64,000 nucleotides of DNA from Flavimobilis marinus (GCF_900113055.1 NZ_FONZ01000001.1:806001-870000), one strand, 5' to 3'. Positions 16,811-27,407 are shown, counted from the first letter of the stretch. The notes: a model not told the origin generated them from the letters alone. Program-made: numbers and translations.

Positions 16811-16843
16811 CCTTGAAGGGCCCGACCGAGACCCTCAAGGAGC
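16811..16843 (+). promoter_or_regulatory. Hairpin overlapping the ribosome site of the DUF393 gene
   Basis: CCTTGAAGGG (16811-16820) pairs with CCCTCAAGG (16832-16840), with one bulged A. The right arm overlaps AAGGAG (16838-16843), the Shine-Dalgarno sequence for ATG 16848. It could act as a small translational control element. Confidence 0.4.
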
Positions 16844-16847
16844 CCCC

Positions 16848-17222
16848 ATGGCACTCGACAAGGACCTCTTCCTCTTCGACGGCGACTGCCGGTTCTGCGC
16901 CCGCTCCGTGGCCTGGCTGTCGGCACGCACCGACGGGTCCGTCACGTTCCGGGCCTGGCAGCACGTCGACACCGACGCGCTCGGCGTGAGCGCCGCAGCG
17001 TTGGAGCAGAAGGCGGTGCTCGTGGCCACGGACGGGCGTCGCTTCGACGGCCACCTCGCCTACGGCGAGTGCCTGCGCCGATCCCCGCGGCGCGACGTCA
17101 ACCTGCTGGGGCGGCTCATCCTCGAGGAGCCCACGCGCGAGGTGTCCCGCTGGGTCTACGGGTGGGCCTCGAAGAACCGGCATCGGCTCGGCGGCCAGGC
17201 GGCCCGCTCTGCGGCCGGGTAG
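16848..17222 (+). CDS. DUF393 thiol-disulfide oxidoreductase-like protein (DCC family)
   Basis: A 124-residue protein starting LFLFDGDCRFCARSVAWL. The DGDCRFC segment is the DxDCxxC (DCC) hallmark of the DUF393 family, a thioredoxin-fold group with an N-terminal CxxC (Cys near residues 15 and 18). HVDTDALGVS and the later LGRLILEEP helix fit the family pattern. Many members reduce disulfides or bind heme; none is well defined. An excellent AAGGAG lies 4-5 nt before the ATG. It sits between GTPase A and a convergent two-component system. Confidence 0.85.
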   Translation: MALDKDLFLFDGDCRFCARSVAWLSARTDGSVTFRAWQHVDTDALGVSAAALEQKAVLVATDGRRFDGHLAYGECLRRSPRRDVNLLGRLILEEPTREVSRWVYGWASKNRHRLGGQAARSAAG

Positions 17223-17259
17223 CAGGAGCGCTCGCCCGCACCGCGCTCGGTCGCCCGCC

Positions 17260-17958
17260 TCAGATCCAGCCCTCGGTCCAGGCGCGGTCCGCCGCCTCGC
17301 GGCCCGTCGTGACCCCGAGGCGTGCGATCGCGCCCGACACGTAGTTGCGGACGGTGCCCTGCGCGAGCGAGAGGTCGCGGGCGATCTCCTTGGTCGTGCG
17401 ACCCCCGCGGACCAGCTCGAGGATCTGCAGCTCACGGTCGTTGAGCGGGCTGGTGCGCGCCGTCAGCGCGAGCGCCGCGATCTCGGGGTCGATGTAGCGA
17501 TGCCCGGCACGGACGTCCAGCAGGATCCGGGCGAGGCGGTCGGCGGGCGTCGTCTTCAGCACGAAGCCCTTGGCGCCCGCCTCGAGCGCGCGGCGCAGCA
17601 GCGTCGGGCGGGCGTGCCGCGTCATCACCACCACGTCGACCCCGAGGGGGCGCAGCGCCGCCGCAGCCTCGAGCCCACCGAGGACAGGCATCTCCAGGTC
17701 GAGCAGCGCGACGTGCGGCCGGAGCGTGCGCGCGAGGTCGACCGCCTCCTGCCCGTCGCGCGCCTGCCCGACGACGCGGATCCCGTCCTGGAGGTCCAGC
17801 ACCTGCGCCAGCGCTGAGCGCAGCAACGACTCGTCGTCGGCTACGAGGACGGCGAGCTCCCCAGGGCTCGAGGCGTCAGGGGGCGCCTCGGGCCCGGCGG
17901 GGAGCGAAGGATCGACGGCGGGCACGGACCCGGTCCCGTCCTGGTGGCCGGCGGTCAT
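17260..17958 (-). CDS. NarL/DesR-type response regulator
   Basis: A 232-residue regulator with an unusual Pro/Ala-rich N-terminal extension of about 35 residues before the receiver domain (AVLVADDESLLRSAL). The phosphoacceptor Asp lies in HVALLDLEMPVLGG, the conserved Lys in GFVLKTTPA. The C-terminal LuxR helix-turn-helix is complete: SPLNDRELQILELV, TTKEIARDLSLAQGTVRNYVSGAI. Its ATG overlaps the histidine kinase stop (ATGA), so the pair is one transcription unit. Similar kinase/regulator pairs (DesKR, LiaSR) respond to membrane state. Confidence 0.92.
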   Translation of the reverse strand: MTAGHQDGTGSVPAVDPSLPAGPEAPPDASSPGELAVLVADDESLLRSALAQVLDLQDGIRVVGQARDGQEAVDLARTLRPHVALLDLEMPVLGGLEAAAALRPLGVDVVVMTRHARPTLLRRALEAGAKGFVLKTTPADRLARILLDVRAGHRYIDPEIAALALTARTSPLNDRELQILELVRGGRTTKEIARDLSLAQGTVRNYVSGAIARLGVTTGREAADRAWTEGWI

Positions 17959-19205
17959 GGGTTCTCCTCGGTCGAGCAGGTGAGCGTGAGCTGCCAGCCG
18001 GAGCCGTCCGGTCCGTGGTCGAGCCGCAGGCCGGCGCTCGCGGCGCGCTCGGTGAGGCTCTCGAGCCCGGACCCGTGGTCGAGGCCGAGGTGGCCCTCGG
18101 GGCGCGGCGGTCCCGGGTCACGCACCACCACGCGCACCTCGTCGCCCGCGCGGGTCACCGCGAGGTCGGCGGTCGTCGCGGCGGAGTGCCGCAGCAGGTT
18201 GGTGGCGGCCTCGCGCACGAGCAGGCCGGCCAGGTGGCGGGCGTCCGGCGGCACCGCGGCGAGGCGGCCCGACACCGTCAGCGCGACGCCCGCGGCTCTG
18301 AGCACCTCGACCGCGCCCGCGACCTCCTGCTCGAAGTCCACGGCGCGGTACCCGTGGGCGATGGCGCGCGTCTGGCGCAGCGTGCCGGCTGCGGTCTCGT
18401 GGATCGCGTCGAGGATCTCGGCGACCTGGGTGGCGTCTCCCGGCTCGTCCCGGCGCAGGAGGGTGCGCGCGAGGTCCGCCTGCATCACGATGTTCTGCAG
18501 CTCGTGGCCCTGGAGGTCGTGCAGCTCGCCGGCGAAGCGCAGCCGTTCTTCGGTGCGGGCGAGCGCGACCGAGGTGCCACGGGATGCCTCGAGCGCCGCG
18601 ACGACGTCGAGCCACCAGACCTGCCCCACCTGCACGACGAGCGCGCCAGCGACGACGGCTGCCACGGACAGGCCGGACCAGTCTGGGGTCATGACGAGCG
18701 CGACGACCACGGGCGCGAGTACCGCGAGCGCGAGCGCAGCGGCGTCGCCCCGCGGGAGGCGAGGGAGCAGTCCGTCGTCGCTGCGCACCGTGCGGGCGAG
18801 CGTCGCGTCCGCGAGCGTGACGGCGTACGGGAGCGCCCACAGCCAGGCAGGGCGCCCCTCGCGCAGCCCGTAGGCGAGCAGACCGAGCCCGGCGAGCAGC
18901 ACGACGACGACGGCCACGCGGCTGGTCGCCCAGGCGCCGATCCCCGCGCCGGACCACCAGCGCGACGGGAGCAGACCGGCACGGACGACCAGCGCGAGCT
19001 GTTGGACCCAGACGGCCGCGACCGTCGCCCAGACCGCGAACGTCGCGAGGGTCGGCACCGGGTGGTCGAACGCCACAAGCAGGCCGGCGATCAGCGTGGG
19101 CGCGAGCAGCGAGACCTGGGTGTAGAGCTCGAAGGCGTGCGGGACATGGGCCGACTCGTCGCTGCCGGCCGCGTCGCCCCCTGCCACGTCGGTCACCTCG
19201 CGCAT
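17955..19205 (-). CDS. Membrane sensor histidine kinase, DesK/LiaS class
   Basis: A 416-residue kinase with about six N-terminal membrane helices (residues 25-190) and almost no extracellular loop, followed by a HisKA_3 dimerisation helix with the phosphoacceptor in GELHDLQGHELQN and an HATPase_c domain (LLVREAATNLLRHS N-box, DHGSGLESLTERAASAG G-box). The lack of an external sensor domain suggests that the membrane itself or a partner protein is sensed. GGAGGTGA lies 5 nt before ATG 19205, a very strong ribosome site. It is divergent from GTPase B, whose start is about 100 bases away, so the two share a regulatory region. Confidence 0.92.
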   Translation of the reverse strand: MREVTDVAGGDAAGSDESAHVPHAFELYTQVSLLAPTLIAGLLVAFDHPVPTLATFAVWATVAAVWVQQLALVVRAGLLPSRWWSGAGIGAWATSRVAVVVVLLAGLGLLAYGLREGRPAWLWALPYAVTLADATLARTVRSDDGLLPRLPRGDAAALALAVLAPVVVALVMTPDWSGLSVAAVVAGALVVQVGQVWWLDVVAALEASRGTSVALARTEERLRFAGELHDLQGHELQNIVMQADLARTLLRRDEPGDATQVAEILDAIHETAAGTLRQTRAIAHGYRAVDFEQEVAGAVEVLRAAGVALTVSGRLAAVPPDARHLAGLLVREAATNLLRHSAATTADLAVTRAGDEVRVVVRDPGPPRPEGHLGLDHGSGLESLTERAASAGLRLDHGPDGSGWQLTLTCSTEENP

Positions 19206-19307
19206 GCTGTCACCTCCGTCCCATCGCGGCAAGCATCCGCGCGTCGCGTTGGCGCCGCGGGTGTCGGCACGGCACGCTGGGCCCAGAGCCGAACAAGAGG
19301 GGACCTC

Positions 19308-20816
19308 ATGACCACGGACGGTGACACGCTCCGCGGGCGGGCGGGCGACCTGCTGCGCGCACTCGAGACGGCGGGCACCCGGCTCGATCGGGAGGTCGCC
19401 ACGGCGGCACGCAGTGCCGTCGGCCTCGCCCAGGAGCGCCTCGACCTGGGTGTGGACCTCACGGTCGTCGCCCTCGTCGGGGGTACCGGCTCGGGCAAGT
19501 CCTCGCTGTTCAACCGGGTCTCCGGCCTGCCCCTGGCCGAGGTCGGGCCCGAGCGCCCGACGACGTCGCAGGTGTCGGCCTGCGTGTGGGGCGAGGGGGC
19601 GGCGGCGCTCCTGGACTGGTTGGACGTGCCGCGCGAGCGCCGCACCGACCGGGTGAGCGCGCTCGACGCGGACGACGAGGAGGACCTGCGCGGGCTGGTG
19701 CTCCTCGACCTGCCCGACTACGACTCGATCGCGCGCGAGCACAAGGACGTGGTCGACCGCGTGCTGCCGCACGCCGACCTGGTCGTCTGGGTCGTCGACC
19801 CGCAGAAGTACGCCGACCACGCCCTGCACGCCGGCTACCTCGACGCCGGTGGGAGCCGCGCGACGGTGGTCCTGAACCAGATCGACACCGTCGCGCCGGA
19901 GGCTGCCGAGCGGCTGGTCGAGGACGTGCGCCGGCTCGTGGCCCCGCACGGGCTCACCGACGTGCTCGCGGTCTCGGCCGTGACGGGGCAGGGCATGGAA
20001 GAGCTTCGCACGGCGCTGGGGACTGCGGTCCGGACCCGGTCCGTCGCGGCGCGTGCGGTCGCGGAGACCCTGCACGGCGCAGCCCGGCTGCTCGGCGAGG
20101 CGCTTCCCGCCGACGCCATGTGGAGCCTGGACGCTGCTGCCGAGGATTTCCTGGACCAGGCGGCCGACCTCGTCGGGCTCGACGAGCGCGCGGCGAGCGC
20201 CGGCACGGGCGCCGACGACGGAGCCCGGGCGAGCGGGGACGCTGACCTGCCCGCGGCCGCGGTGGAGCCGCTGCGCGACCGGTGGCTGGCGCGCGTGGCC
20301 GCACCGCTCGCACCGCGCTGGCGCGGAGCGGTGGAGGAGGCCGTCGCCTCACCCGGCGACCTCGCCCGGCGGCTGTCGTCCGCGGTGAGCGGGACCAGGA
20401 TCGCGGACGGACGGGGCGGCGCAGCCCGGGCGCGCGTGGTGGCGCTGACCCTCGGTGTGCTGGCGCTCCTGGCCGTGGTGGCGTTCGTCGTGCTCGCCGT
20501 CGTCGACCAACCGCTGGGTATCCCGGTGGGGGTCGGTGCCGTCGTGCTCGTCGCCGTCGCGCTCGTGGCCGCCTGGTGGTGGCGTCGCTGCGAGAAGCAC
20601 GCGACGCTCGCGCGGGCGGACGAGTTCCGGTCCCGCGCGCGTGAGCGCCTGCGGACCGCGCTCGACGAGACCCTGGTGAGTCCGGCGCGGGAGCAGCTCG
20701 ACGAGCACCACACGACCCGCGAGCTTGCGTTGGCGGGCCTCGACGCGGAGCTGGTGCGCGCGACCCCGGACGCTACCCCCACCCCGACCGCAGCTTCCTC
20801 CACAGCCGCGGTCTGA
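19308..20816 (+). CDS. Dynamin-like GTPase B with C-terminal membrane anchor
   Basis: A 502-residue GTPase. P-loop GGTGSGKSS at residues 58-66, switch region ERPTTSQVS, G3 DLPDYDS and the characteristic VVDPQKYADHALHAGYL block, G4 LNQID. After a helical region, two membrane helices (VVALTLGVLALLAVVAFVVLAVV and VGAVVLVAVALVAAWWW) precede a basic amphipathic tail, so the protein is membrane-anchored with both termini cytoplasmic. It is homologous to GTPase D over the whole length, sharing DPQKYAD-ALHAGYL. AGAGGGGACC precedes ATG 19308. Confidence 0.83.
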   Translation: MTTDGDTLRGRAGDLLRALETAGTRLDREVATAARSAVGLAQERLDLGVDLTVVALVGGTGSGKSSLFNRVSGLPLAEVGPERPTTSQVSACVWGEGAAALLDWLDVPRERRTDRVSALDADDEEDLRGLVLLDLPDYDSIAREHKDVVDRVLPHADLVVWVVDPQKYADHALHAGYLDAGGSRATVVLNQIDTVAPEAAERLVEDVRRLVAPHGLTDVLAVSAVTGQGMEELRTALGTAVRTRSVAARAVAETLHGAARLLGEALPADAMWSLDAAAEDFLDQAADLVGLDERAASAGTGADDGARASGDADLPAAAVEPLRDRWLARVAAPLAPRWRGAVEEAVASPGDLARRLSSAVSGTRIADGRGGAARARVVALTLGVLALLAVVAFVVLAVVDQPLGIPVGVGAVVLVAVALVAAWWWRRCEKHATLARADEFRSRARERLRTALDETLVSPAREQLDEHHTTRELALAGLDAELVRATPDATPTPTAASSTAAV

Positions 20817-20923
20817 GCCCGGGCTCCTCCACAGCCCGCGGCGCCAGCCACCGCGGCGGCCCCCGGACGGGAACTCTGGCTCGTGGCAGCACACGGCTGC
20901 CGCCACGACCAGGAGGTAGACCG

Positions 20924-21445
20924 ATGACCGCGACCGTGACGATCAAGGGGTGGGCGGGCGCGTCGCCCGTGCTCACCGCCACCAAGAACGGCAAGCCCTT
21001 CGCCCGCCTGCGCGTGGGCTCGACCGACCGGTACCGCAACGACAAGGACGAGTGGGTCGACGCGGAGACCGACTGGTACACCGTCCGCGTCTGGGGCGAG
21101 CGCGCGGAGAACCTTGCGGCGTCCGTGCGCAAGGGCGACCCGCTCGTCGTCACGGGCAGGCTCGAGCTGGAGAAGTGGACGACGAGCGAGGGCGAGCAGC
21201 GGGCGGACCTCGTCCTGCGGGCGACGGCGCTGGGGCACGACCTCTCGAACGGACAGACGGTCTTCCGGCGCACCGCCAAGGGCGGGGCGCACGTCCCGGA
21301 CGACCCGGCGGACGCCTTCCGCCGCGCGGGGAGTGCGGGGGCCGAGGAGCCGGACCCCTACGCGGCGGACGCTCTCGAGGATCTCGACGACGTCAGCGTC
21401 GACGAGCCCACCAGCGACGACGAGGTCGACGTTCGCGTGGCCTGA
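20924..21445 (+). CDS. ssb: Single-stranded DNA-binding protein (paralogue)
   Basis: A 173-residue protein with an N-terminal OB fold (VTIKGWAGASPVLTATKNGKPFARLRVGSTDRY; DWYTVRVWGERAENLAASVRKGDPLVVTGRLELEKW). The C-terminal half is acidic and disordered (DALEDLDDVSVDEPTSDDEVDVRVA) but lacks the DDIPF tip that recruits partner proteins in housekeeping SSB. This is therefore probably the secondary SSB or a specialised form, for example in DNA uptake or repair. CAGGAGG precedes the ATG by 7 nt. A strong terminator follows. Confidence 0.9.
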   Translation: MTATVTIKGWAGASPVLTATKNGKPFARLRVGSTDRYRNDKDEWVDAETDWYTVRVWGERAENLAASVRKGDPLVVTGRLELEKWTTSEGEQRADLVLRATALGHDLSNGQTVFRRTAKGGAHVPDDPADAFRRAGSAGAEEPDPYAADALEDLDDVSVDEPTSDDEVDVRVA

Positions 21446-21462
21446 GGGAGTGACGCGAGCGA

Positions 21463-21505
21463 GCGGCCGGGCGTCGCGCTGCGTCGCGGAGCGACCCCCG
21501 GCCGC
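21463..21505 (+). terminator. Terminator after ssb
   Basis: GCGGCCGGG (21463-21471) pairs with CCCGGCCGC (21497-21505). The inside contains a further GTCGCG/CGCGAC-like pairing. It lies 17 bases beyond the ssb stop. Confidence 0.6.
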
Positions 21506-21537
21506 CGCGCGTCCCGAGTGCACCCCGGGGTCCGGCA

Positions 21538-21566
21538 TTCACCGAGCGCGCGCGACGGCGTAGGCT
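21538..21566 (+). promoter_or_regulatory. Promoter of ettA
   Basis: TTCACC (21538-21543), a 17-nt spacer and TAGGCT (21561-21566) form a good housekeeping-type promoter, leaving a leader of about 78 nt before the ettA GTG. Confidence 0.55.
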
Positions 21567-21650
21567 GACCAGGTCCGGGTCGCGCGCTCGTCCGAGCGCG
21601 CTGTGCCCGCACGTCCCTGTTCATCCCCATGCGAGGCGGTCCAAGAGTCA

Positions 21651-23327
<1,677 letters not shown>

Positions 23328-23338
23328 CGCGCGCAGCT

Positions 23339-23394
23339 GAGTGCATGAAGATGGCGGTGTCTGAGACCTCGGACACCGCCATCTTCATGCACTC
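23339..23394. repeat. GAGTGC-family hairpin 1 (23-bp perfect stem)
   Basis: Left arm 23339-23361 begins GAGTGCATGA and ends GGCGGTGTC; right arm 23372-23394 is its perfect complement, ending TCATGCACTC. The loop is 10 nt. It shares its ends and inner part with hairpin 2, differing by compensated changes in the middle. It lies 11 bases after ettA and may work as its terminator. Confidence 0.85.
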
Positions 23395-23432
23395 GACGGG
23401 TTGAGACCGGGCGTCGGACCTAGGGTGGGGCC

Positions 23433-25277
23433 ATGGGTGGCACCGAGGACACGTCGCTGGTCGACGCGCTGGACGACGCCCGGCGGGTGCTGGACGGGCT
23501 GCGGCTACCCCTGGACGTGAGCGAGGCGGCAGGCGCCCGGCTCGAGCGCGCCGCGCTCGTCGCCGAGCTCGACGACTACGTCCTGCCGCGCGCCCGGACC
23601 ATGGACGCGCCCCTGCTGGCCGTCGTCGGCGGGTCGACCGGCGCCGGGAAGTCGACCCTGGTCAACTCGCTCCTGCGGCAGGTCGTCACTCCCGCCGGCG
23701 TGCTGCGGCCCACCACCCTCGCGCCCGTCCTCGTGCACCACCCGGCCGACGCGTGGCGCTTCGTCTCCGACGCGATCCTCCCCGGCCTCGACCGGGTGCG
23801 CGCCGACGAGCCCGTCCCGGCCGCCCGCTCGCACACGAGCCTGCGGCTCGCGCCGTCGGAGGTGCTGCCCCAGGGGCTCGCGCTCCTGGACGCTCCGGAT
23901 GTCGACTCGGTGGTCGACGAGAACCGACGCCTCGCAGGACAGCTGCTCGCGGCGGCCGACCTCTGGCTGTTCGTGACGACCGCGGCTCGCTACGCCGACG
24001 CCGTCCCGTGGGCGCTGCTGGCGGCCGCCGCACGCCGCCGGGCGCGCGTCGCGCTCGTGCTCAACCGGGTCGACCCCGGCACCGAGGAGACGATCAGCAG
24101 CCACCTGCGTCAGATGCTCGCCGAGCGCGGGCTGCCCGAGACGCCGGTGTTCACGGTCACCGAGGGCTCGACGACCCACGGGCTCCTCGACGTCGCCGCC
24201 GTCGCCGAGCTCTCCGCATGGCTCGCCGCCACCGGGGCCGACCCCTCCGCGCGGGCCCGGATCATCGCCGGCACCCTCGACGGGGCGGTCGACGACGTCG
24301 TGCAGCGCACCGCCGCGCTCGCGCACGCCGCGGAGGCGCAGGTGACGGCACGCGCACGGCTCGACGGCGCCGTCGACGCCGCTTACGGCGCTGCGGCCGC
24401 GGACATCGCGAGCGCCACCGCCGACGGCGTGCTCCTGCGCGGCGAGGTCCTGGCCCGGTGGCAGGACTTCGTCGGCACGGGCGAGCTGTTCCGCAAGATC
24501 GAGGCGGGCGTCGGTCGGTTCCGCGACCGCGTGTCCGGGTACTTCCGCGGGCAGGGCAGCACGACGGCGCCCGACGTCACCGAGGCGGTCGGCCACAGCC
24601 TCGAGGCGGTGATCCTCGACGCCGTGCACGGTGCCGCCGAGCGCACGTACGCGGCGTGGCGCGCCGACCCAGCCGGGACGTCGCTCGCGGACGGTCTGGG
24701 GCGGGGTGCGACCGGGCTGCGCGAGGAGGTCGGGGCCGAGATCCGCGCGTGGCAGGGCGACGTGCTCGCGCTCGTCGCGGAGGGCGGCGCGCACAAGCGC
24801 GGGCGTGCCCGGGCGCTCTCGTTCGGGGTGAACGGGCTCGGCGCGGCGCTGATGATCGTCGTGTTCGCCTCCACGGGCGGCCTGACCGGCGCGGAGATCG
24901 GGATAGCGGGCGGATCCGCCGTCCTCGCGCAGCGGCTGCTCGAGGCCGTGTTCGGCGACGAGGCGGTGCGCCAGCTCACCGCCGACGCGCGCACGCGGCT
25001 CGCCGTCCGCGTCCAGGGCGTCCTCGACGCCGATGCCCGCCGCTTCCGGGCACGGCTCGACGACGTCGCTCCGGACGCCGGTGCTCCCGCGGCCCTGCGC
25101 GCCACCGCCGCGGCCCTGCGCAGCGCGGCCCAGCGCTCCCGCGCGATGCGACCCGTCCCGCTGCCCGAGGCAGGACCAGCGACGTCCCTGGTCCCCTCGA
25201 GCGGCGACGAGGCGGCAGGGAACGGGCGCCCGGCTGCGGAGCGTCCCCGCTGGTGGCGACCCCGGGGCCGATCGTGA
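23433..25277 (+). CDS. Dynamin/YfjP-like GTPase C
   Basis: A 614-residue GTPase. P-loop GSTGAGKST at 67-75, VLRPTTLAP switch region, LLDAPDVDS G3, and VLNRVDPG at the G4 position. It is a close relative of GTPase A in this region. The C-terminal half is helical, with one hydrophobic hairpin (NGLGAALMIVVFASTGGLTG) about residues 465-500 that may insert into the membrane, and a disordered Pro/Arg tail. TAGGGT ends 6 nt before ATG 23433, predicting a leaderless mRNA. The stop overlaps the GTG of GTPase D, so C and D are made together and probably form a hetero-complex. Confidence 0.83.
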   Translation: MGGTEDTSLVDALDDARRVLDGLRLPLDVSEAAGARLERAALVAELDDYVLPRARTMDAPLLAVVGGSTGAGKSTLVNSLLRQVVTPAGVLRPTTLAPVLVHHPADAWRFVSDAILPGLDRVRADEPVPAARSHTSLRLAPSEVLPQGLALLDAPDVDSVVDENRRLAGQLLAAADLWLFVTTAARYADAVPWALLAAAARRRARVALVLNRVDPGTEETISSHLRQMLAERGLPETPVFTVTEGSTTHGLLDVAAVAELSAWLAATGADPSARARIIAGTLDGAVDDVVQRTAALAHAAEAQVTARARLDGAVDAAYGAAAADIASATADGVLLRGEVLARWQDFVGTGELFRKIEAGVGRFRDRVSGYFRGQGSTTAPDVTEAVGHSLEAVILDAVHGAAERTYAAWRADPAGTSLADGLGRGATGLREEVGAEIRAWQGDVLALVAEGGAHKRGRARALSFGVNGLGAALMIVVFASTGGLTGAEIGIAGGSAVLAQRLLEAVFGDEAVRQLTADARTRLAVRVQGVLDADARRFRARLDDVAPDAGAPAALRATAAALRSAAQRSRAMRPVPLPEAGPATSLVPSSGDEAAGNGRPAAERPRWWRPRGRS

Positions 25278-26926
25278 GAGCACGCCGAGGTCCCGGCGCC
25301 GACGTCGGTGCCCGGGTCGAGCTCCTCGACGCAGCGCGGGTCGCCGGGGGAGATGCGCTCGTGGACGTGGCCGCCCGCAGCGACCCCGAGCTCGTGGCCG
25401 AGGTCGAGGCCTTCGTCCGGCGCGCGCGCGAGCGGATCGCGCTGTCGCTCGACCGCACGGTCGTCGCCTTCGCGGGCTCGACCGGGTCGGGCAAGTCGTC
25501 GCTGGTCAACGCGGTCGCGGGCAGGCAGGTCGCGGTTCCGGGGGTGCGCCGCCCGACGACGGCCGAACCCGTCGCCGCCGTCTGGCCCGGACCGGAGCAG
25601 GGTCCCGAGACCGACGAGACCAGCCTCGCGCTGCTCCGGTGGCTCGACGTCAAGACCTGGCACGACGTGCCGCCAGCGCCGCCCGGAGCCGCGGCCGTCC
25701 CCGACGGGCTGCTCGTGCTCGACCTGCCCGACCACGACTCGGTGGTCGTCGAGCACCGCCTGCGCGCCGACCGGCTCCTCGCGCGCGCGGACGTCATGGT
25801 CTGGGTGACGGACCCGCAGAAGTACGCCGACGACGCGCTGCACGCGGGATACCTGCGCGAGCTCGCCGGCCACGAGGGCACGGTCGTCGTCGTGCTGAAC
25901 CAGGCCGACCGCCTGCAGCCGGCCGAGCGCGATCGTTGCCTGGCGGACCTGCGCCGGCTCGTCGACGCCGACGGCCTGCGCGACGCCGTCGTGCTGGCGA
26001 CTTCCGCCCAGGACGGCACGGGCGTCGCGGACCTGCGCGCCCTGCTCGCCCGCGCCGCCGCCCAGCGCACGGCCGCCAACGAGCGCCTCGCCCAGGACTG
26101 CCGCGGGCTCGCCCGGCGCGTCGTGGCGGTCTGCGGGGACGACGTCGTGGCCTCGGCCCCCGACGCACGGCTGCGGACGGCGCTCGCCAAGGCCGCGGGA
26201 GCCGACGTCGTCGTCGGGGCCGTGCGCTCCTCGACCCGACGGACCGTGCGCGCCCGCACGGGCTGGCCCGTCACGCGGTGGGTGGCGCAGCTGCGCCCGG
26301 ACCCGCTCCGCCGGCTCGGGCTCGGGAACGAGAAGTCGCGGGCCGAGCGGCCCGATCTCGCGCGCACCTCCCTGCCGCAGCAGTCGCAGGCCTCGCGGGC
26401 GGCCGTCTCGCTGGCGGTGCGCGACTACGTCACCGACGCCTCGGCCGGGGCACCCGAGGGCTGGACGCGCCGCCCCGACGTCGACGCCCTGACCGACGCC
26501 CTCGACCAGGCCGTCGCGGGCGTGCGGTTCGGTGCCGAGCGGGTGCCATGGTGGGCCCGCGCGGTCTCCGTGGCGCAGTACGTGCTGCTGGGCGTCGCCG
26601 TCGTCGGGCTCGCGTGGCTCGCGCTGCTCGCCGGGCTCGACTACCTGCGTGTCCCGTTCGGGGACCCTCCCACCTGGGAGCAGGGTCGGCTGACCGTGCC
26701 GGTGCCGACCGCGATGCTCGTGCTCGGTGTCCTGGCGGGGCTCCTGCTCGCCGTCGTCGGGGGACTGGCCGCGCGGGTGACGGCGGCCCGCCGCGCCCGG
26801 CGCGCCCGGGCGCGGATCGAGGCGGCCGTCGCCGACGTCGTCGCCGGTCACGTGACCGCGCCCGTCGCACGCCGCCTAGCCGCCCTCGCCGAGTGCCGCG
26901 AGGCAGCCCGACGCGCCGCCCGCTAG
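25274..26926 (+). CDS. Dynamin-like GTPase D with C-terminal membrane anchor
   Basis: A 550-residue GTPase. P-loop GSTGSGKSS near residues 68-76, RRPTTAEPV switch, DLPDHDS G3, TDPQKYADDALHAGYL and G4 LNQAD. Two C-terminal membrane helices (VLLGVAVVGLAWLALLAGL and AMLVLGVLAGLLLAVVGGLAA) are followed by a basic amphipathic helix with many Arg. Same architecture as GTPase B. The GTG overlaps the stop of GTPase C (GTGA), so production is translationally coupled. A product this size with paired partner C suggests a heterotypic membrane-remodelling GTPase, as in bacterial dynamin pairs, but function is unproven. Confidence 0.83.
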   Translation: MRARRGPGADVGARVELLDAARVAGGDALVDVAARSDPELVAEVEAFVRRARERIALSLDRTVVAFAGSTGSGKSSLVNAVAGRQVAVPGVRRPTTAEPVAAVWPGPEQGPETDETSLALLRWLDVKTWHDVPPAPPGAAAVPDGLLVLDLPDHDSVVVEHRLRADRLLARADVMVWVTDPQKYADDALHAGYLRELAGHEGTVVVVLNQADRLQPAERDRCLADLRRLVDADGLRDAVVLATSAQDGTGVADLRALLARAAAQRTAANERLAQDCRGLARRVVAVCGDDVVASAPDARLRTALAKAAGADVVVGAVRSSTRRTVRARTGWPVTRWVAQLRPDPLRRLGLGNEKSRAERPDLARTSLPQQSQASRAAVSLAVRDYVTDASAGAPEGWTRRPDVDALTDALDQAVAGVRFGAERVPWWARAVSVAQYVLLGVAVVGLAWLALLAGLDYLRVPFGDPPTWEQGRLTVPVPTAMLVLGVLAGLLLAVVGGLAARVTAARRARRARARIEAAVADVVAGHVTAPVARRLAALAECREAARRAAR

Positions 26927-26935
26927 GTTGGGCGC

Positions 26936-27397
26936 ATGATTCTGGAGATCCCGGTCCACCTGCGCTGGTCCGACATGGACGCGTACGGCCACGTCAACAA
27001 CGTCGAGTTTCTCCGCCTGCTCGAGCAGGCCCGGATCAGCGCTTTCTGGCACGTCGAGGGGCGCACGGACGCGCCCGGCACGGCGATCCTCGACGCCTCC
27101 GGCGCCGCGGGTCTCGTGACGCTGGTCGCCCGCCAGGAGATCGAGTACCTCGCACCGCTCGAGTACCACCCGGAGCCGATCATCGTGAAGCTGTGGCTCG
27201 CACACCTGGGGGGCGCGAGCATCGACGTCTGCTACGAGGTGTGCGACACCGCGCGCACCAAGACCTACGCGCGCGCCGTGACGACCCTGGTGCTCATCGA
27301 CACGGCGACGTCGTCACCCCGGCGCATCGGGCCGCGGGAGCGCGAGGCATGGGAGCCGTACGTCGGGGAGCCGATCAAGTTCCGGCGCCGCGCCTGA
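26936..27397 (+). CDS. Acyl-CoA thioesterase, hot-dog fold (4HBT/FcbC-like)
   Basis: A 153-residue single hot-dog domain. RWSDMDAYGHVNNVEFLRLLEQAR is the 4-hydroxybenzoyl-CoA thioesterase-type signature, with the catalytic Asp in WSDMD and the N-terminal end of the long helix at GHVNN. ARQEIEYLAPLEY is the second family landmark. Acyl-CoA hydrolysis is expected; chain specificity is unknown. TAGGTT ends 6 nt upstream of the ATG, so it is probably transcribed as a leaderless message separately from GTPase D, only 9 bases away. Confidence 0.9.
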   Translation: MILEIPVHLRWSDMDAYGHVNNVEFLRLLEQARISAFWHVEGRTDAPGTAILDASGAAGLVTLVARQEIEYLAPLEYHPEPIIVKLWLAHLGGASIDVCYEVCDTARTKTYARAVTTLVLIDTATSSPRRIGPREREAWEPYVGEPIKFRRRA

Positions 27398-27407
27398 CGC
27401 CGGTCGC

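Noticed and set aside
18015-19307. Plus-strand extension of GTPase B across the kinase gene
   Set aside because: The frame is open only because of high GC; the protein-like sequence begins at ATG 19308 with a good ribosome site.
20797-20850. DnaA-box-like or repeat signal in CTCCTCCACAGCC copies
   Set aside because: Two short similar stretches, one inside the GTPase B coding end; no match to TTATCCACA and no origin context.
23753-25273. Fusion of GTPase D to upstream sequence (1057-codon ORF)
   Set aside because: The upstream part is an Arg-rich out-of-frame reading of GTPase C; the real GTG is at 25274.
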